Shown here piece after piece: positions 13,644-22,233 of a stretch of DNA of 32,513 nt. The stretch is from Bacteroidales bacterium (GTDB lineage Bacteria; Bacteroidota; Bacteroidia; Bacteroidales; P3). The stretch is from assembly GCA_017940465.1 (NCBI GenBank), contig JAGAYN010000029.1, positions 1-32,513 of the forward strand, read 5' to 3'. The notes beneath the pieces are model-generated. The model was not told the origin of the DNA. It was given only the letters and a program-made list of their open reading frames with translations, and ran no database searches. Numbering within the stretch: the first letter of the stretch is position 1; each line of letters begins with the position of its first letter. A program made the translations under genes and the position numbers.

Positions 13644-13713
13644 GTCCATATCCGTCCATATCGGTTCACAGTCGAAGTAAATACCTAGGGGATACCTAGA
13701 GGATACCTAGAGG
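13644..13713. repeat. 10- and 11-bp tandem repeats before parC
   Basis: GTCCATATCC and GTCCATATCG (13644-13663) are adjacent 10-bp repeats. ATACCTAGGGG, ATACCTAGAGG, ATACCTAGAGG (13681-13713) is a three-unit 11-bp array ending 26 bp before the parC ATG. Each 11-bp unit holds the dyad CCT-nn-(A/G)GG. It could be an operator array or just a minisatellite. Confidence 0.82.
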
Positions 13714-13739
13714 ACCCCCACCGAAACCCAACCCGAAAC

Positions 13740-16364
13740 ATGACAGAAGACAACCAAAACATACCCACCCCCGACGAGCAGGGCACCACGCTCTCGCTCG
13801 ACGGCATGTTCAAAGACTACTGGATCGACTACGCCTCCGACGTCATCCTCGACCGCTCCGTCCCCGACATCGACGACGGCCTCAAGCCCGTCCAGCGACG
13901 CATCCTCCACGCCATGGAGGAAACCGACGACGGACGCTTCACCAAGGTGGCCAACATCGTGGGTAACACCATGCAGTATCACCCCCATGGCGACGCCTCC
14001 ATCAAGGACGCCCTCGTCAACCTCGGCCAGAAAGAGCTCCTCATCGACTGCCAGGGCAACTGGGGCAACATACTGACTGGCGACGATGCCGCCGCCGGCC
14101 GCTACATCGAAGCCCGCCTGTCCAAGTTCGCCAAAGAGGTGGTCTTCAACCCGAAGACCACGCAGTGGAAACCCTCCTACGACGGGCGCAAGCAGGAACC
14201 CGTCTCGCTCCCCATCAAGTTCCCGCTCCTCCTCGCCCAGGGCACCAAGGGCATCGCCGTCACCCTCACCTCCGTCATCCTCCCATACAACTTCTGTGAA
14301 CTGCTCGAAGCCTCGATCAGCATCCTCAAAGACGAGCCGTTCGAGATATATCCCGACTTCCCGACGGGCGGATTGATCGACGTCAGCCGGTACAATGACG
14401 CCGCACTCGGCGGCCGCCTCCGCATCCGTGCCAAGATGCACTACGACGAGAAGCGCAAAGCCATCGTCATCAGTGAGTTGCCGTACACGGTGACTACCGA
14501 TGTGCTTATCGACAGCATCCTTAAAGCCAACGAGAAGGGCAAGATAAAAATCAAGAAGGTGGACGACAACACCGCCGCCGAGGTGGAGATAGTGGTCTAC
14601 CTGCCCGCCGGCGTGTCGCCCGACCAGACCATCGACGCCCTCTACGCCTTCACCTCTTGCCAGATATCATTCTCGCCGCAGACCTGCGTCATTGTCGACG
14701 AAAAACCCGTCTTCATGACCGCCTCGGACATCCTGCGCCACAATACCCTCCGCACCAAAGACCTCCTGCGTCAGGAGCTGGAGATACAGCTTGCCGAACT
14801 GCAGGACCGCTGGCATTGGGTCAGCCTCGAAAAGATATTCTTCGAGAAGCGTATATATAAGGTATTGGAAAAGGACAGCGCCAAGTCGTGGGACGACCAG
14901 GTGTCGCAGATAGAGCGCGCCTTCGACCCCTACCGTCCGCAGTTCCGCAAGGAAATCACGCGCGAGGACATCCTCAAGCTCTGCGAGCGTCCCGTCCGCA
15001 AAATCTCCAAATTCGACATCAAGAAGGCCATCGACGAGTTGGCAGGCATTGAGATGACCATCGACGAGGTGAACAACCACCTGGCCCATCTCACCGACTA
15101 CGCCATCCGCTATTTCCGCCACATCCTCGAGAAATTCGGCAAAGGACGCGAGCGGCGCACCGAGATACGCAACTTCGAGGACATCGAATCCACCCAAGTC
15201 GCCCTCGCCAACGAAAAGCTTTACGTCAATTACACCACAGGCTTCGCCGGCTGGGGCCTCAAGCGTGAGGAGGGTGTCGAGGTGGCATGCGAATGCTCCC
15301 GCCTCGACGACATCATCGTCTTCCGCCGCGACGGCACTTTCATGGTGACCAAGGTGCAGGAGAAGGGCTTTGTCGGCTCCACCGAATGCCCGGAGATTCT
15401 CTTCATCTCCGTCTTCCGCAAGCGCGACGAACGCACCGTGTACAACCTCATCTACCGCGACGGCGGCCCCGACGGCTACGTGATGGTCAAGCGCTTCAAC
15501 GTCACCTCCATCACCCGAGACAAGGAATACCTCCTCACCAAGGGCACCAAGAACTCCAAGGTACTCTACTTCACCGCCAACCCAAACGGCGAGGCCGAGG
15601 TCGTCACCGTGCACCATGTCTCCAAGCCTAAGCTCAAAAAGACTTCCTTCGACTTTGACTTCAAGACCCTTGCCATCAAGGGACGCCAGTCTATTGGCAA
15701 CATCCTCACCCGCAACGCCGTCCGCTCCATCAACCTCAAGGACGAGGGTGTCTCCACGCTCTCGGCCCGCAAGATATGGTTCGACCAGAGCGTCAAGCGC
15801 CTCAACGTGAACGAAGCCGGGCGCTACCTCGGGGAATTCAAGGGCACAGACAAGATACTCGCCGTCATGCAGTCCGGCATCTACCGCACCACTTCCTTCG
15901 ACCTTGCCAACCACTACGACGACGACCTCATCGAACTCCGCAAGTTCAACCCCGAGGGTATCCTCACCGCCCTCTACCGTTCCCCCGACGGTTACCCCTA
16001 CCTCAAGCGCTTCATTCCCGAGCCCACCGACCGCAAGGCCCCTTTCCTCGACGACGATGGCGCCTCCCTCCTCTCCATCTCCCTGGACCACTACCCCCGC
16101 CTCGAGGTCGTTTATGCCCCCGACAGCGGCAAGAAGGTGGCCTCGGAGATAATCGATGTGGAAGACTTCATCGGGGTCAAGAGCAGCAAAGCCAAGGGAA
16201 AACGCGTCACCACCTTTGCCGTCGAGAGTTTCCACTGGCTCCAACCCCTCAAACCCGACCCTGAACCCATGGAGGAATCCCCCGAGGATGCCGCGGAAGA
16301 CCCCTCCACGCCCCCCGACGACCGCATGGGATTTGCCGAGGGTACACAGACACAACTGTTCTAA
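13740..16364 (+). CDS. parC: DNA topoisomerase IV subunit A
   Basis: The product has 874 residues. The breakage-reunion domain has DGLKPVQRRILHAM, the HPHGDASIKDAL segment (about 81-92), LIDCQGNWGN and the catalytic tyrosine Tyr122 in AAAGRYIEARL. The C-terminal half is a beta-pinwheel-like region (VSKPKLKKTSFDFDFK, LNVNEAGRYLGEFKGTDKIL) followed by an acidic Pro-rich tail. The HPHGDAS sequence and the lack of the GyrA-box pattern QRRGGKG indicate the Bacteroidota ParC/GyrA-like topoisomerase IV branch rather than GyrA. It decatenates chromosomes together with ParE, which is not in the window. It lies 100 bp after lepB with tandem repeats between and is likely cotranscribed with the following glycosyltransferase, 19 bp away. 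Confidence 0.92.
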   Translation: MTEDNQNIPTPDEQGTTLSLDGMFKDYWIDYASDVILDRSVPDIDDGLKPVQRRILHAMEETDDGRFTKVANIVGNTMQYHPHGDASIKDALVNLGQKELLIDCQGNWGNILTGDDAAAGRYIEARLSKFAKEVVFNPKTTQWKPSYDGRKQEPVSLPIKFPLLLAQGTKGIAVTLTSVILPYNFCELLEASISILKDEPFEIYPDFPTGGLIDVSRYNDAALGGRLRIRAKMHYDEKRKAIVISELPYTVTTDVLIDSILKANEKGKIKIKKVDDNTAAEVEIVVYLPAGVSPDQTIDALYAFTSCQISFSPQTCVIVDEKPVFMTASDILRHNTLRTKDLLRQELEIQLAELQDRWHWVSLEKIFFEKRIYKVLEKDSAKSWDDQVSQIERAFDPYRPQFRKEITREDILKLCERPVRKISKFDIKKAIDELAGIEMTIDEVNNHLAHLTDYAIRYFRHILEKFGKGRERRTEIRNFEDIESTQVALANEKLYVNYTTGFAGWGLKREEGVEVACECSRLDDIIVFRRDGTFMVTKVQEKGFVGSTECPEILFISVFRKRDERTVYNLIYRDGGPDGYVMVKRFNVTSITRDKEYLLTKGTKNSKVLYFTANPNGEAEVVTVHHVSKPKLKKTSFDFDFKTLAIKGRQSIGNILTRNAVRSINLKDEGVSTLSARKIWFDQSVKRLNVNEAGRYLGEFKGTDKILAVMQSGIYRTTSFDLANHYDDDLIELRKFNPEGILTALYRSPDGYPYLKRFIPEPTDRKAPFLDDDGASLLSISLDHYPRLEVVYAPDSGKKVASEIIDVEDFIGVKSSKAKGKRVTTFAVESFHWLQPLKPDPEPMEESPEDAAEDPSTPPDDRMGFAEGTQTQLF

Positions 16365-16383
16365 AAATCAGTAATTCACCGAT

Positions 16384-17562
16384 ATGAAAATCGCCATCGT
16401 CCTGCCAAGATTCCCCTATCCCTTGGAAAAAGGCGACAAGTTGCGCGCCTATCACCAGATAGTGGAACTCTCGCACCACAACGAAGTATACCTCTTCGCC
16501 GTCTCCCACCGCCGGGTTTCCCCCGAGGAACTTGCCGCTGTCGAGGTCCACTGCAAGAAGGTCTGTATCGTTACTCCCCCCAAGTGGGTCAGCTATAAGA
16601 ACGTCGTCCGCAACTACTTCTGCACCAAGAGCCTCCAGCTTGGCTACTGGGATTCGCAGCGGGCCCGCCGCGCCTGCCGTGCTTTCATCCAGGAAGTGCA
16701 GCCCGATGTCATCTACAGCCAGATGGTGCGCACCATGCCCCTCGTCGCACGCCTCGACTACCCCAAGGTCATGGACTTCCAGGACGCCCTCTCCATGAAC
16801 ACCGAACGCCGCATGGAACAGGCCCGGTGCCTGTGGCGCTACATCCTGCACTTCGAGTTCAAGATGCTCCGCTCCACCGAATACAAGGCTTTCCGCGTCT
16901 TCGACCGCCTCACCATCATCTCCGAATCCGACCGCGACGCCATACCCCACCGCCGCAGCGACGAGGTGCAGATTGTCCGCAACGGCGTGGACTTCGACTA
17001 CTTCAAGCCCCTCGACCTCCCCAAGCAGCACGACATCGTCTTCTGCGGCAACATGCAGTACCGGCCCAATGTCGATGCAGCCACCTTCCTGGTGCGCGAG
17101 GTCATGCCCCTGGTCTGGGAGCGTCATCCCGGCGCCACCGTCATGCTCGCCGGCGCCACCCCCAAGAATGCCGTCCGCAACCTGGCCTCCGACCGCGTCA
17201 TTGTTACCGGCTCTGTGGACGACATACGCCCCTGCTACGCCCAAAGCCGCCTCTTCGTGGCCCCTATGCGCCTCGGTTCCGGCCTGCAGAACAAGCTCCT
17301 GGAGGCCATGTCCATGGGAATCCCCTGCATCACCACCCCCCTGGCCAACGAGGCCCTCGGCGCCACCGACGGGCAGCACCTCCTTCTCGGCTCCACTGCC
17401 GGGGAACTGGCCGACCGCATCTGTGCCCTCCTCGACGACAACGCCCTCCGCTCGCGTCTGGCCGACAGCGCCCTCTCCTTCGTCCGCGACCGCTTCTCTT
17501 GGCAGGCCGTAGGCTCACAACTGCAAACCATCCTCCATGAAGCTGCCGACAGACACCTTTGA
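16384..17562 (+). CDS. glycosyltransferase, GT4/GT-B type (TIGR03087-like)
   Basis: The product has 392 residues. It starts with the GT-B strand and loop MKIAIVLPRFPYPLEKGDKLR, which with RAYHQIVELS resembles the TIGR03087 sugar-transferase group. The linker region has LTIISESDRDAIP and VRNGVDFDYFKP. The C-domain has VFCGNMQYRPNVDAATFLV, MLAGATP, VIVTGSVDDIRPCYAQSRLFVAPMRLGSGLQNKLLEAM in segments, and GIPCITTPLANEAL, containing the Glu that contacts the nucleotide-sugar. It is cytoplasmic or at the inner membrane, and probably extends an envelope or exopolysaccharide. The 3' end overlaps hflX by 26 nt, so the two are translationally linked though functionally unrelated. Confidence 0.9.
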   Translation: MKIAIVLPRFPYPLEKGDKLRAYHQIVELSHHNEVYLFAVSHRRVSPEELAAVEVHCKKVCIVTPPKWVSYKNVVRNYFCTKSLQLGYWDSQRARRACRAFIQEVQPDVIYSQMVRTMPLVARLDYPKVMDFQDALSMNTERRMEQARCLWRYILHFEFKMLRSTEYKAFRVFDRLTIISESDRDAIPHRRSDEVQIVRNGVDFDYFKPLDLPKQHDIVFCGNMQYRPNVDAATFLVREVMPLVWERHPGATVMLAGATPKNAVRNLASDRVIVTGSVDDIRPCYAQSRLFVAPMRLGSGLQNKLLEAMSMGIPCITTPLANEALGATDGQHLLLGSTAGELADRICALLDDNALRSRLADSALSFVRDRFSWQAVGSQLQTILHEAADRHL

Positions 17563-18652
17563 ACGCGCCATCCTTGTCGCCGTCTGCCCCGGGATGCAGA
17601 CCATGGAGCGCACCGAGGAATACCTGGCCGAACTGGAGTTCCTCCTGGAGACCGCCGGCGGGAAGTGCGAGAAGAAGGTGATCCAACGCCTCGACCGCCC
17701 CGACACCCGCACCTATGTCGGCAGCGGCAAGTTGGAGGAAATCAAGGAGTACAGGCAGGCCTTGGAGGCCGAACTCGTCATCTTCGACGACGAACTCTCG
17801 CCCGCACAGTTGCGCAATCTGGAGAAGGCTTTGGAGTGCCGCATCCTTGATCGCACCACCCTCATCCTCGACATCTTCGCCTCCCGCGCCCGCACCTCCA
17901 TCGCCAAGACGCAGGTGGAGCTGGCGCAGCTGCAGTATATGCTTCCTCGCCTCACCCGCATGTGGACTCACCTCGAGCGCCAACGCGGCGGTATCGGCAT
18001 GCGTGGCCCGGGCGAGACCCAGATCGAGACCGACCGCCGCCTCATCAAGGAGAAGATATCCCTCCTCAAGCAGCAGCTCGCTTCCATCGACAAGCAGAAG
18101 ACCCTCCAGCGGCGCAACCGCGAGAGCCTGGTGCGCGTGGCGCTTGTGGGCTACACCAACGTCGGCAAGTCCACCCTCATGAACCTTCTCTCCAAGAGCG
18201 ATGTCTTTGCCGAGAACAAGCTTTTCGCCACCCTCGACACCACCGTGCGCAAGGTGGTCGTGGGCAACCTCCCGTTCCTCCTCACCGACACAGTGGGCTT
18301 TATCCGCAAACTCCCCACCCAACTGGTGGAGAGTTTCAAGAGCACGCTGGACGAGGTGGTGGAGGCCGACCTGCTGCTGCACGTGGTGGATGTGTCGCAT
18401 CCCGACCACGAGGAGCAGATCGCCACCGTGCGCCAGACGCTTGACGACATCGGTGCCGCGGACAAGCCCACCCTCATGGTCTACAACAAGATTGACCGCC
18501 TCGAGGTTGTCCCCGTCCACGGCGGCGAGGAGGAGGCTATCTATATCTCCGCCGTCCGCCGCATCCATCTGGAGGAACTGCGCGAGTTGCTCTACAACCA
18601 CGTCAGCACCATCCACGCGGTGCGCTATCCCTACAACAATTTTCTCTACTGA
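17537..18652 (+). CDS. hflX: GTPase HflX
   Basis: The product has 371 residues. The N-terminal HflX domain includes TRTYVGSGKLEEI, VIFDDELSPAQLRNLE and DRTTLILDIFASRARTSIAK; the linker has GGIGMRGPGETQIETDRR. The GTPase domain has G1 GYTNVGKS (205-212), G3 DTVG (251-254) and G4 NKID (317-320). HflX binds ribosomes and rescues or splits stalled 70S particles under stress. The domain after G4 is short (about 50 residues), so this is the compact form. The start at 17537 overlaps the glycosyltransferase gene by 26 nt and is needed for the N-terminal strand ERAILVAVCPGMQ. It ends 8 bp from the convergent uvrC stop. Confidence 0.94.
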   Translation: MKLPTDTFERAILVAVCPGMQTMERTEEYLAELEFLLETAGGKCEKKVIQRLDRPDTRTYVGSGKLEEIKEYRQALEAELVIFDDELSPAQLRNLEKALECRILDRTTLILDIFASRARTSIAKTQVELAQLQYMLPRLTRMWTHLERQRGGIGMRGPGETQIETDRRLIKEKISLLKQQLASIDKQKTLQRRNRESLVRVALVGYTNVGKSTLMNLLSKSDVFAENKLFATLDTTVRKVVVGNLPFLLTDTVGFIRKLPTQLVESFKSTLDEVVEADLLLHVVDVSHPDHEEQIATVRQTLDDIGAADKPTLMVYNKIDRLEVVPVHGGEEEAIYISAVRRIHLEELRELLYNHVSTIHAVRYPYNNFLY

Positions 18653-18660
18653 ACCGCCGC

Positions 18661-20481
18661 CTACCCCTCCGGGTGCAGGTGGCGGTATAGCGTGTTGGCC
18701 TTGGCGGGCCCTATGGCTTCGGCCAGGTCGGCCTCGGTCTGCCGTGCCACCCCTTTCACGCTTCCGTAGCGCAGCAGCAGGTCGCGCGCGGTCTGGGGCC
18801 CGATGCCGGGTATGTCGGTCAGGCTGGTGCGGAAGGTCCCTTTGCTCCGTTTCTCCTTGTGGAAGGTGATGGCGAAGCGGTGCACCTCGTTCTGAATCTG
18901 CTCCAGCAGGTGGAAGAGTGGGTCGGTGGGTTTGAGTTGCACCACCTTGATTTCGGGGCAGAAGGCGAGCAGTTGCGAGGTGCGGTGGCGGTCGTCCTTG
19001 GCCAGTCCCGCGATGGGGATGGCGAGGTGCAGGCGGTGTTCTATCACTTCGCGCGCCACCTCCATCTGTCCTTCGCCGCCGTCCACCACGAGGAGGTCCG
19101 GCAGGGGCTGTCCCTCTTCGCTCAGGCGGCGGTAGCGGCGCTCTATCACCTCGGCCATCGAGGCGTAGTCGTCGGGGCCGGTGACGGTCTTGATGTTGAA
19201 CTTGCGGTATTCCTTGCGGTTGGGTTTGCCCGCCGAGAAGCGCACCATGCCGGCCACGGGGTAGGCTCCTTGGGTGTTGCTGTTGTCGAAACATTCGATT
19301 TCCATCGGCAGCGACGGCAGTTGCAGCAGTTGCTGCAGCCGTTCCAGCTGGCGCAGGGCCTGGGGTGCTGCCTCGCCGGCGGTGAGGGCGCGCTGGTGGT
19401 TGCACTGTTTGCGGTAGCTTTCCACGTTGCGCAGCGAGAGGTCGAGCAGCTTGCGTCGGTCGCCGCGAGGGGCTGTGTTCTGTTGGATGTATTCGGCCGG
19501 CAGGTCGGGCACGGCCAGGGGCAGCACCACCTCGCGGGCCGTGCTCTGGGTCTGTCCGCGCAGTTGGGGCAGGATGGTGGCCAGCAGTTCCGCGTCGCTC
19601 TCCTCCAGTTGCTTCTTGATTTCGTTGTTGAAACTGTAGACGATGGCGCCGTTGCGGATGCGCATGTAGTTGATCCAGGCGTAGCGGTCGTCGCTGAGGA
19701 TGGAGCACACGTCGACATCCTTCACGTTGGTCCCCACCACGGTGGAGCGGCTTTGGTACTCTTCGAGGCGTTGCAGTTTGCGCTTGACGCCCTCGGCTTC
19801 CTCAAAGCGCAGGTCGGCGGCCAGGGCGCTCATCTGGCGTTTCAGGTCGGAGAGTATGTCGTCGATGTCGCCACGCAGCATGCGGCGTATGTCCTCGATG
19901 GTGGCCATGTAGTCCTCTTGGCTTTCCAGCCCCGCGCAGGGTGCGTTGCAGAGCCCTATCTGGTGCTTCATGCAGGGGCGTTTGCCCATGGTGTTGCAGG
20001 TGCGGTAGCGGAAGAGGGAGCGGATGATGTCCTGCAGTTGGCGCAGCACGACGCCGTTTGGGTAGGGGCCGAAGAACTGGCCTTTGGGCAGGCCGGCGTG
20101 TTTGCGCACGTAGAGCAGGCGGGGGTAGGGTTCGTCGGTGATGAGGAGCCAGGGGTAGGACTTGTCGTCCTTGAGCATCGAGTTGTAGCGCGGTTGGTAT
20201 TCCTTGATGAGCGAGTTCTCGAGCAGCAGGGCGTCCACCTCGGTGGCCACCACCGTCACGCGCGTCTCCGCGATGTGGCGCACCAGCATCTTGATCTTGG
20301 CGCTCTTGTCGTCGTAGTGGGAGAAGTAGCTGCTCACGCGCGAGCGCAGGTTGCGGGCTTTGCCCACATAGATGACGTTGCCCGCCTCGTCCAGGTGCTG
20401 GTACACGCCCGGGCTTTCGGGCAGGGTCTTCAGGCGCAGGGCTATCTGCCCGATGTGGGGGTTGATGGATTCGTCGATCAC
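18661..20481 (-). CDS. uvrC: UvrABC system protein C
   Basis: The product has 606 residues, full length. The N-terminal GIY-YIG nuclease has SPGVYQHL and VIYVGKARNLRSRVSSYF; a Cys cluster (CNTMGKRPCMKHQIGLCNAPC, in parts) follows; a UVR helix pair lies near residues 200-235; the RNase H-like endonuclease has IECFDNSNTQG and DLLVVDGGEGQM; and the helix-hairpin-helix end has LTDIPGIGPQTARDLLLRYGS. It makes both incisions around DNA lesions with UvrA and UvrB. The start is GTG at 20481, overlapping the gldH stop as GTGA; no nearby ATG would keep the GIY-YIG domain. It is the third gene of the asd-gldH-uvrC operon. Confidence 0.95.
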   Translation of the reverse strand: MIDESINPHIGQIALRLKTLPESPGVYQHLDEAGNVIYVGKARNLRSRVSSYFSHYDDKSAKIKMLVRHIAETRVTVVATEVDALLLENSLIKEYQPRYNSMLKDDKSYPWLLITDEPYPRLLYVRKHAGLPKGQFFGPYPNGVVLRQLQDIIRSLFRYRTCNTMGKRPCMKHQIGLCNAPCAGLESQEDYMATIEDIRRMLRGDIDDILSDLKRQMSALAADLRFEEAEGVKRKLQRLEEYQSRSTVVGTNVKDVDVCSILSDDRYAWINYMRIRNGAIVYSFNNEIKKQLEESDAELLATILPQLRGQTQSTAREVVLPLAVPDLPAEYIQQNTAPRGDRRKLLDLSLRNVESYRKQCNHQRALTAGEAAPQALRQLERLQQLLQLPSLPMEIECFDNSNTQGAYPVAGMVRFSAGKPNRKEYRKFNIKTVTGPDDYASMAEVIERRYRRLSEEGQPLPDLLVVDGGEGQMEVAREVIEHRLHLAIPIAGLAKDDRHRTSQLLAFCPEIKVVQLKPTDPLFHLLEQIQNEVHRFAITFHKEKRSKGTFRTSLTDIPGIGPQTARDLLLRYGSVKGVARQTEADLAEAIGPAKANTLYRHLHPEG

Positions 20482-20981
20482 AGCCCGCTGTAGTCGAGCT
20501 TCGCCTCCGTGATGGCGAGGCGCAGCGAGTGTATTCCCTCGAGGTCGTACTGCGAGGTGCCCTGTTTCACTTCATAGCGGTAGTCGCCCGGCGCGTTGAA
20601 GGCGAAGTAGTTGAACAGCCGTGCCTCCACCCGGCGGTACCTATCCCGCTGCTCGCCCTTCCAGCGTCCGTTCTCGCGCACTTTCAGCACGGGCGTGAGG
20701 TGGCGGTGGGTGCCGTCGGTGTCGTAGATGTCTATGATCATCGGGAAGTCGTCGTAGCGGTAGAGGACGGTGTCCACCTCCACGGTGAAGTCCACGTTGA
20801 AGTACATGTCGGCGTCCGTCACCTTCAGTTCGAACACTTCGGGGGTGAAGCGGTTCCAAATGTCGGACGCGAAGGTGCGCTCCTCGTCTACCAGCTTGGT
20901 GTTTCCGCAGGCCGTGAGGGCTGCGGCCGTCGCCAAGGCCAATGCCGCCCAGAGGCGGACCGGGTGTCTCTTTTTCTTCAT
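20478..20981 (-). CDS. gldH: GldH-like gliding motility / T9SS-associated lipoprotein
   Basis: The product has 167 residues. The signal MKKKRHPVRLWAALALATAA ends at lipobox ALTAC with lipid on Cys 25. The mature part has the GldH pattern: W..FTPEVFELKVTDADMYFNVDF in the first strands, DDFPMIIDIYDTDGTHR, and the late PGDYRYEVKQGTSQYDLEGIHSLRLAI. GldH belongs to the lipoproteins linked to gliding and type IX secretion in Bacteroidota, often kept in non-motile species. It fits the T9SS-sorted protein at 8129-8608. It is coupled by 4-nt overlaps to asd (ATGA) and uvrC (GTGA). Confidence 0.83.
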   Translation of the reverse strand: MKKKRHPVRLWAALALATAAALTACGNTKLVDEERTFASDIWNRFTPEVFELKVTDADMYFNVDFTVEVDTVLYRYDDFPMIIDIYDTDGTHRHLTPVLKVRENGRWKGEQRDRYRRVEARLFNYFAFNAPGDYRYEVKQGTSQYDLEGIHSLRLAITEAKLDYSGL

Positions 20982-21964
20982 TTTTTGCGGGTTAGGTATT
21001 GCATGATTTGCACGGCGTTGGTGGCGGCACCCTTGCGGATGTTGTCCGCCACTATCCAGAGGTTGAGCGTCATGGGCTGCGAGGGGTCGCGGCGCAGGCG
21101 GCCTACGAACACCTCGTCGTGGTGGTGTGCGGTGACGGGCATGGGGTAGAGGGCCTGCGAGGGGTCGTCTTGCAGCACGATGCCCGGCGTTTCGGCCAGC
21201 AGGCGGCGCACGTCGTCCAGCGTGTAGTCGCGCCGCAGTTCCACGTTCACCGCCTCGCTGTGTCCGCCCACCACCGGCACGCGCACCACGGTGGGCGAGA
21301 TGTCGATGTGCTTGTCGCCGAAGATTTTGCGCGTCTCGTCGATGAGTTTCTGCTCCTCGGTGGTGTATCCGGTCGGCAGGAAGTCGCCGCCGTGGGGGAA
21401 GAGGTTGCGGTGGATGGGGTTGGGGTAGGCGGGGTCGGTGCACTGGGAGCCGGCCTCCTCGGTCTCGAGCTGGCGGATGGCCTTGAGGCCGGTGCCGGTG
21501 ATGCTCTGATAGGTGGCCACGACGATGCGGCGTATGCCGTATTCGCGCTGCAGGGGGCTCAGGGCCAGCACCATCTGTATGGTGGAGCAGTTGGGGTTGG
21601 CTATGATGCGGTCGGTGGGGCGCACGGCCGCGATGTTGATTTCCGGCACCACCAGTGGCACCTCGGCATCCTTGCGCCAGGCGGAGGAGTTGTCGATCAC
21701 CGTGCAGCCCGCCATGGCGAACTGCGGCGCATACTGGCGCGACGCTTCGGCGCCGGCCGAGAAGATGGCGAACTGTGGGCGCTGGGCGAGGGCGTCCTCG
21801 ACGGTGGTCACCTCCAGTTCGCGTCCCGCAAAGGGCAGCCGGCTGCCGGCCGAGCGTGCCGACGCCGCCGCCAGCACCTCGTGGTTGCCGTAGCCCCGCT
21901 CCGCCAGCACGGCCAGCATCTCGCGGCCCACCAGGCCCGTGGCTCCTATGACTGCTATTTTCAT
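20978..21964 (-). CDS. asd: aspartate-semialdehyde dehydrogenase
   Basis: The product has 328 residues and reduces aspartyl phosphate to aspartate semialdehyde with NADPH, the branch point to lysine/diaminopimelate, threonine and methionine. It has the NADP-binding start MKIAVIGATGLVGREML, the active-site Cys126 in ANPNCSTIQM, VVATYQSITGTG after it, and VRVPVVGGHSEAVNVEL with the catalytic His. The length and motifs are complete. The ATG at 21964 follows a clear promoter element at 21990-21997. It is first in the operon with gldH and uvrC. I see no leader peptide or riboswitch-like structure in the short 5' region. Confidence 0.95.
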   Translation of the reverse strand: MKIAVIGATGLVGREMLAVLAERGYGNHEVLAAASARSAGSRLPFAGRELEVTTVEDALAQRPQFAIFSAGAEASRQYAPQFAMAGCTVIDNSSAWRKDAEVPLVVPEINIAAVRPTDRIIANPNCSTIQMVLALSPLQREYGIRRIVVATYQSITGTGLKAIRQLETEEAGSQCTDPAYPNPIHRNLFPHGGDFLPTGYTTEEQKLIDETRKIFGDKHIDISPTVVRVPVVGGHSEAVNVELRRDYTLDDVRRLLAETPGIVLQDDPSQALYPMPVTAHHHDEVFVGRLRRDPSQPMTLNLWIVADNIRKGAATNAVQIMQYLTRKK

Positions 21965-21989
21965 CGTTTTTCGTTTTGTTTTGAAAGTG

Positions 21990-21997
21990 CAAAGATA
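21990..21997 (-). promoter_or_regulatory. -7 promoter element TATCTTTG for asd-gldH-uvrC
   Basis: The minus strand reads TTCGTATCTTTGC, a full match to TAnnTTTG, 25 nt before the asd ATG. Plus-strand GCAAAGATACGAA is the same 13-mer as in the META-operon promoter. Only a weak TTTC lies near -33. Confidence 0.62.
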
Positions 21998-22108
21998 CGA
22001 AGAAAGATTGACATACGGAAATTTATTTTTCCACCCCTCCGTCCGCCCCCTCTCTCGTGGCTGTCCCCTTGATTGCCTCCGTCCATTCGGTCCGCCTCCT
22101 CCTCCCGT

Positions 22109-22194
22109 GTCGGACCTCTCTCGGACCCCTCTCGGACCCTTGTCGGAGAGACTCGGAGTTGACTCGGAGTTGACACGGAGTTGTCTCGGAGTTG
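22109..22194. repeat. 11-bp tandem array, copy B (full-length)
   Basis: Three units of TCGGACC type (22109-22141), a 9-nt GTCGGAGAG, then ACTCGGAGTTG twice, ACACGGAGTTG and TCTCGGAGTTG (22151-22194). The composition and order match copy C at 31204; the second half matches copy A. It lies between the mltG stop with its hairpin and the asd promoter, about 110 bp upstream of the latter. Confidence 0.88.
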
Positions 22195-22200
22195 ACTATG

Positions 22201-22219
22201 ACAAACCCCTCGGGCTTGT
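22201..22219 (-). terminator. hairpin after mltG
   Basis: On the minus strand ACAAGCCC pairs with GGGGTTTGT-side bases (8 pairs, one G-T) around loop GAG, 15 nt past the mltG stop. There is no T tract. It may end or stabilise the long topA-mltG transcript. Confidence 0.35.
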
Positions 22220-22233
22220 AGCGGGGGGTGCCT

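Noticed and set aside
13980-14020. Ala instead of Ser at the ParC position matching E. coli GyrA Ser83 (HPHGDAS), as a possible quinolone-resistance change
   Set aside because: From memory of Bacteroidota ParC sequences, HPHGDAS is the normal wild-type form of this branch, so it is not evidence of an acquired mutation.
18652-18690. Inverted GCCGCC/GGCGG bases between hflX and uvrC as a bidirectional terminator
   Set aside because: The pairing is imperfect, lies mostly inside the uvrC 3' end and has no T tract.
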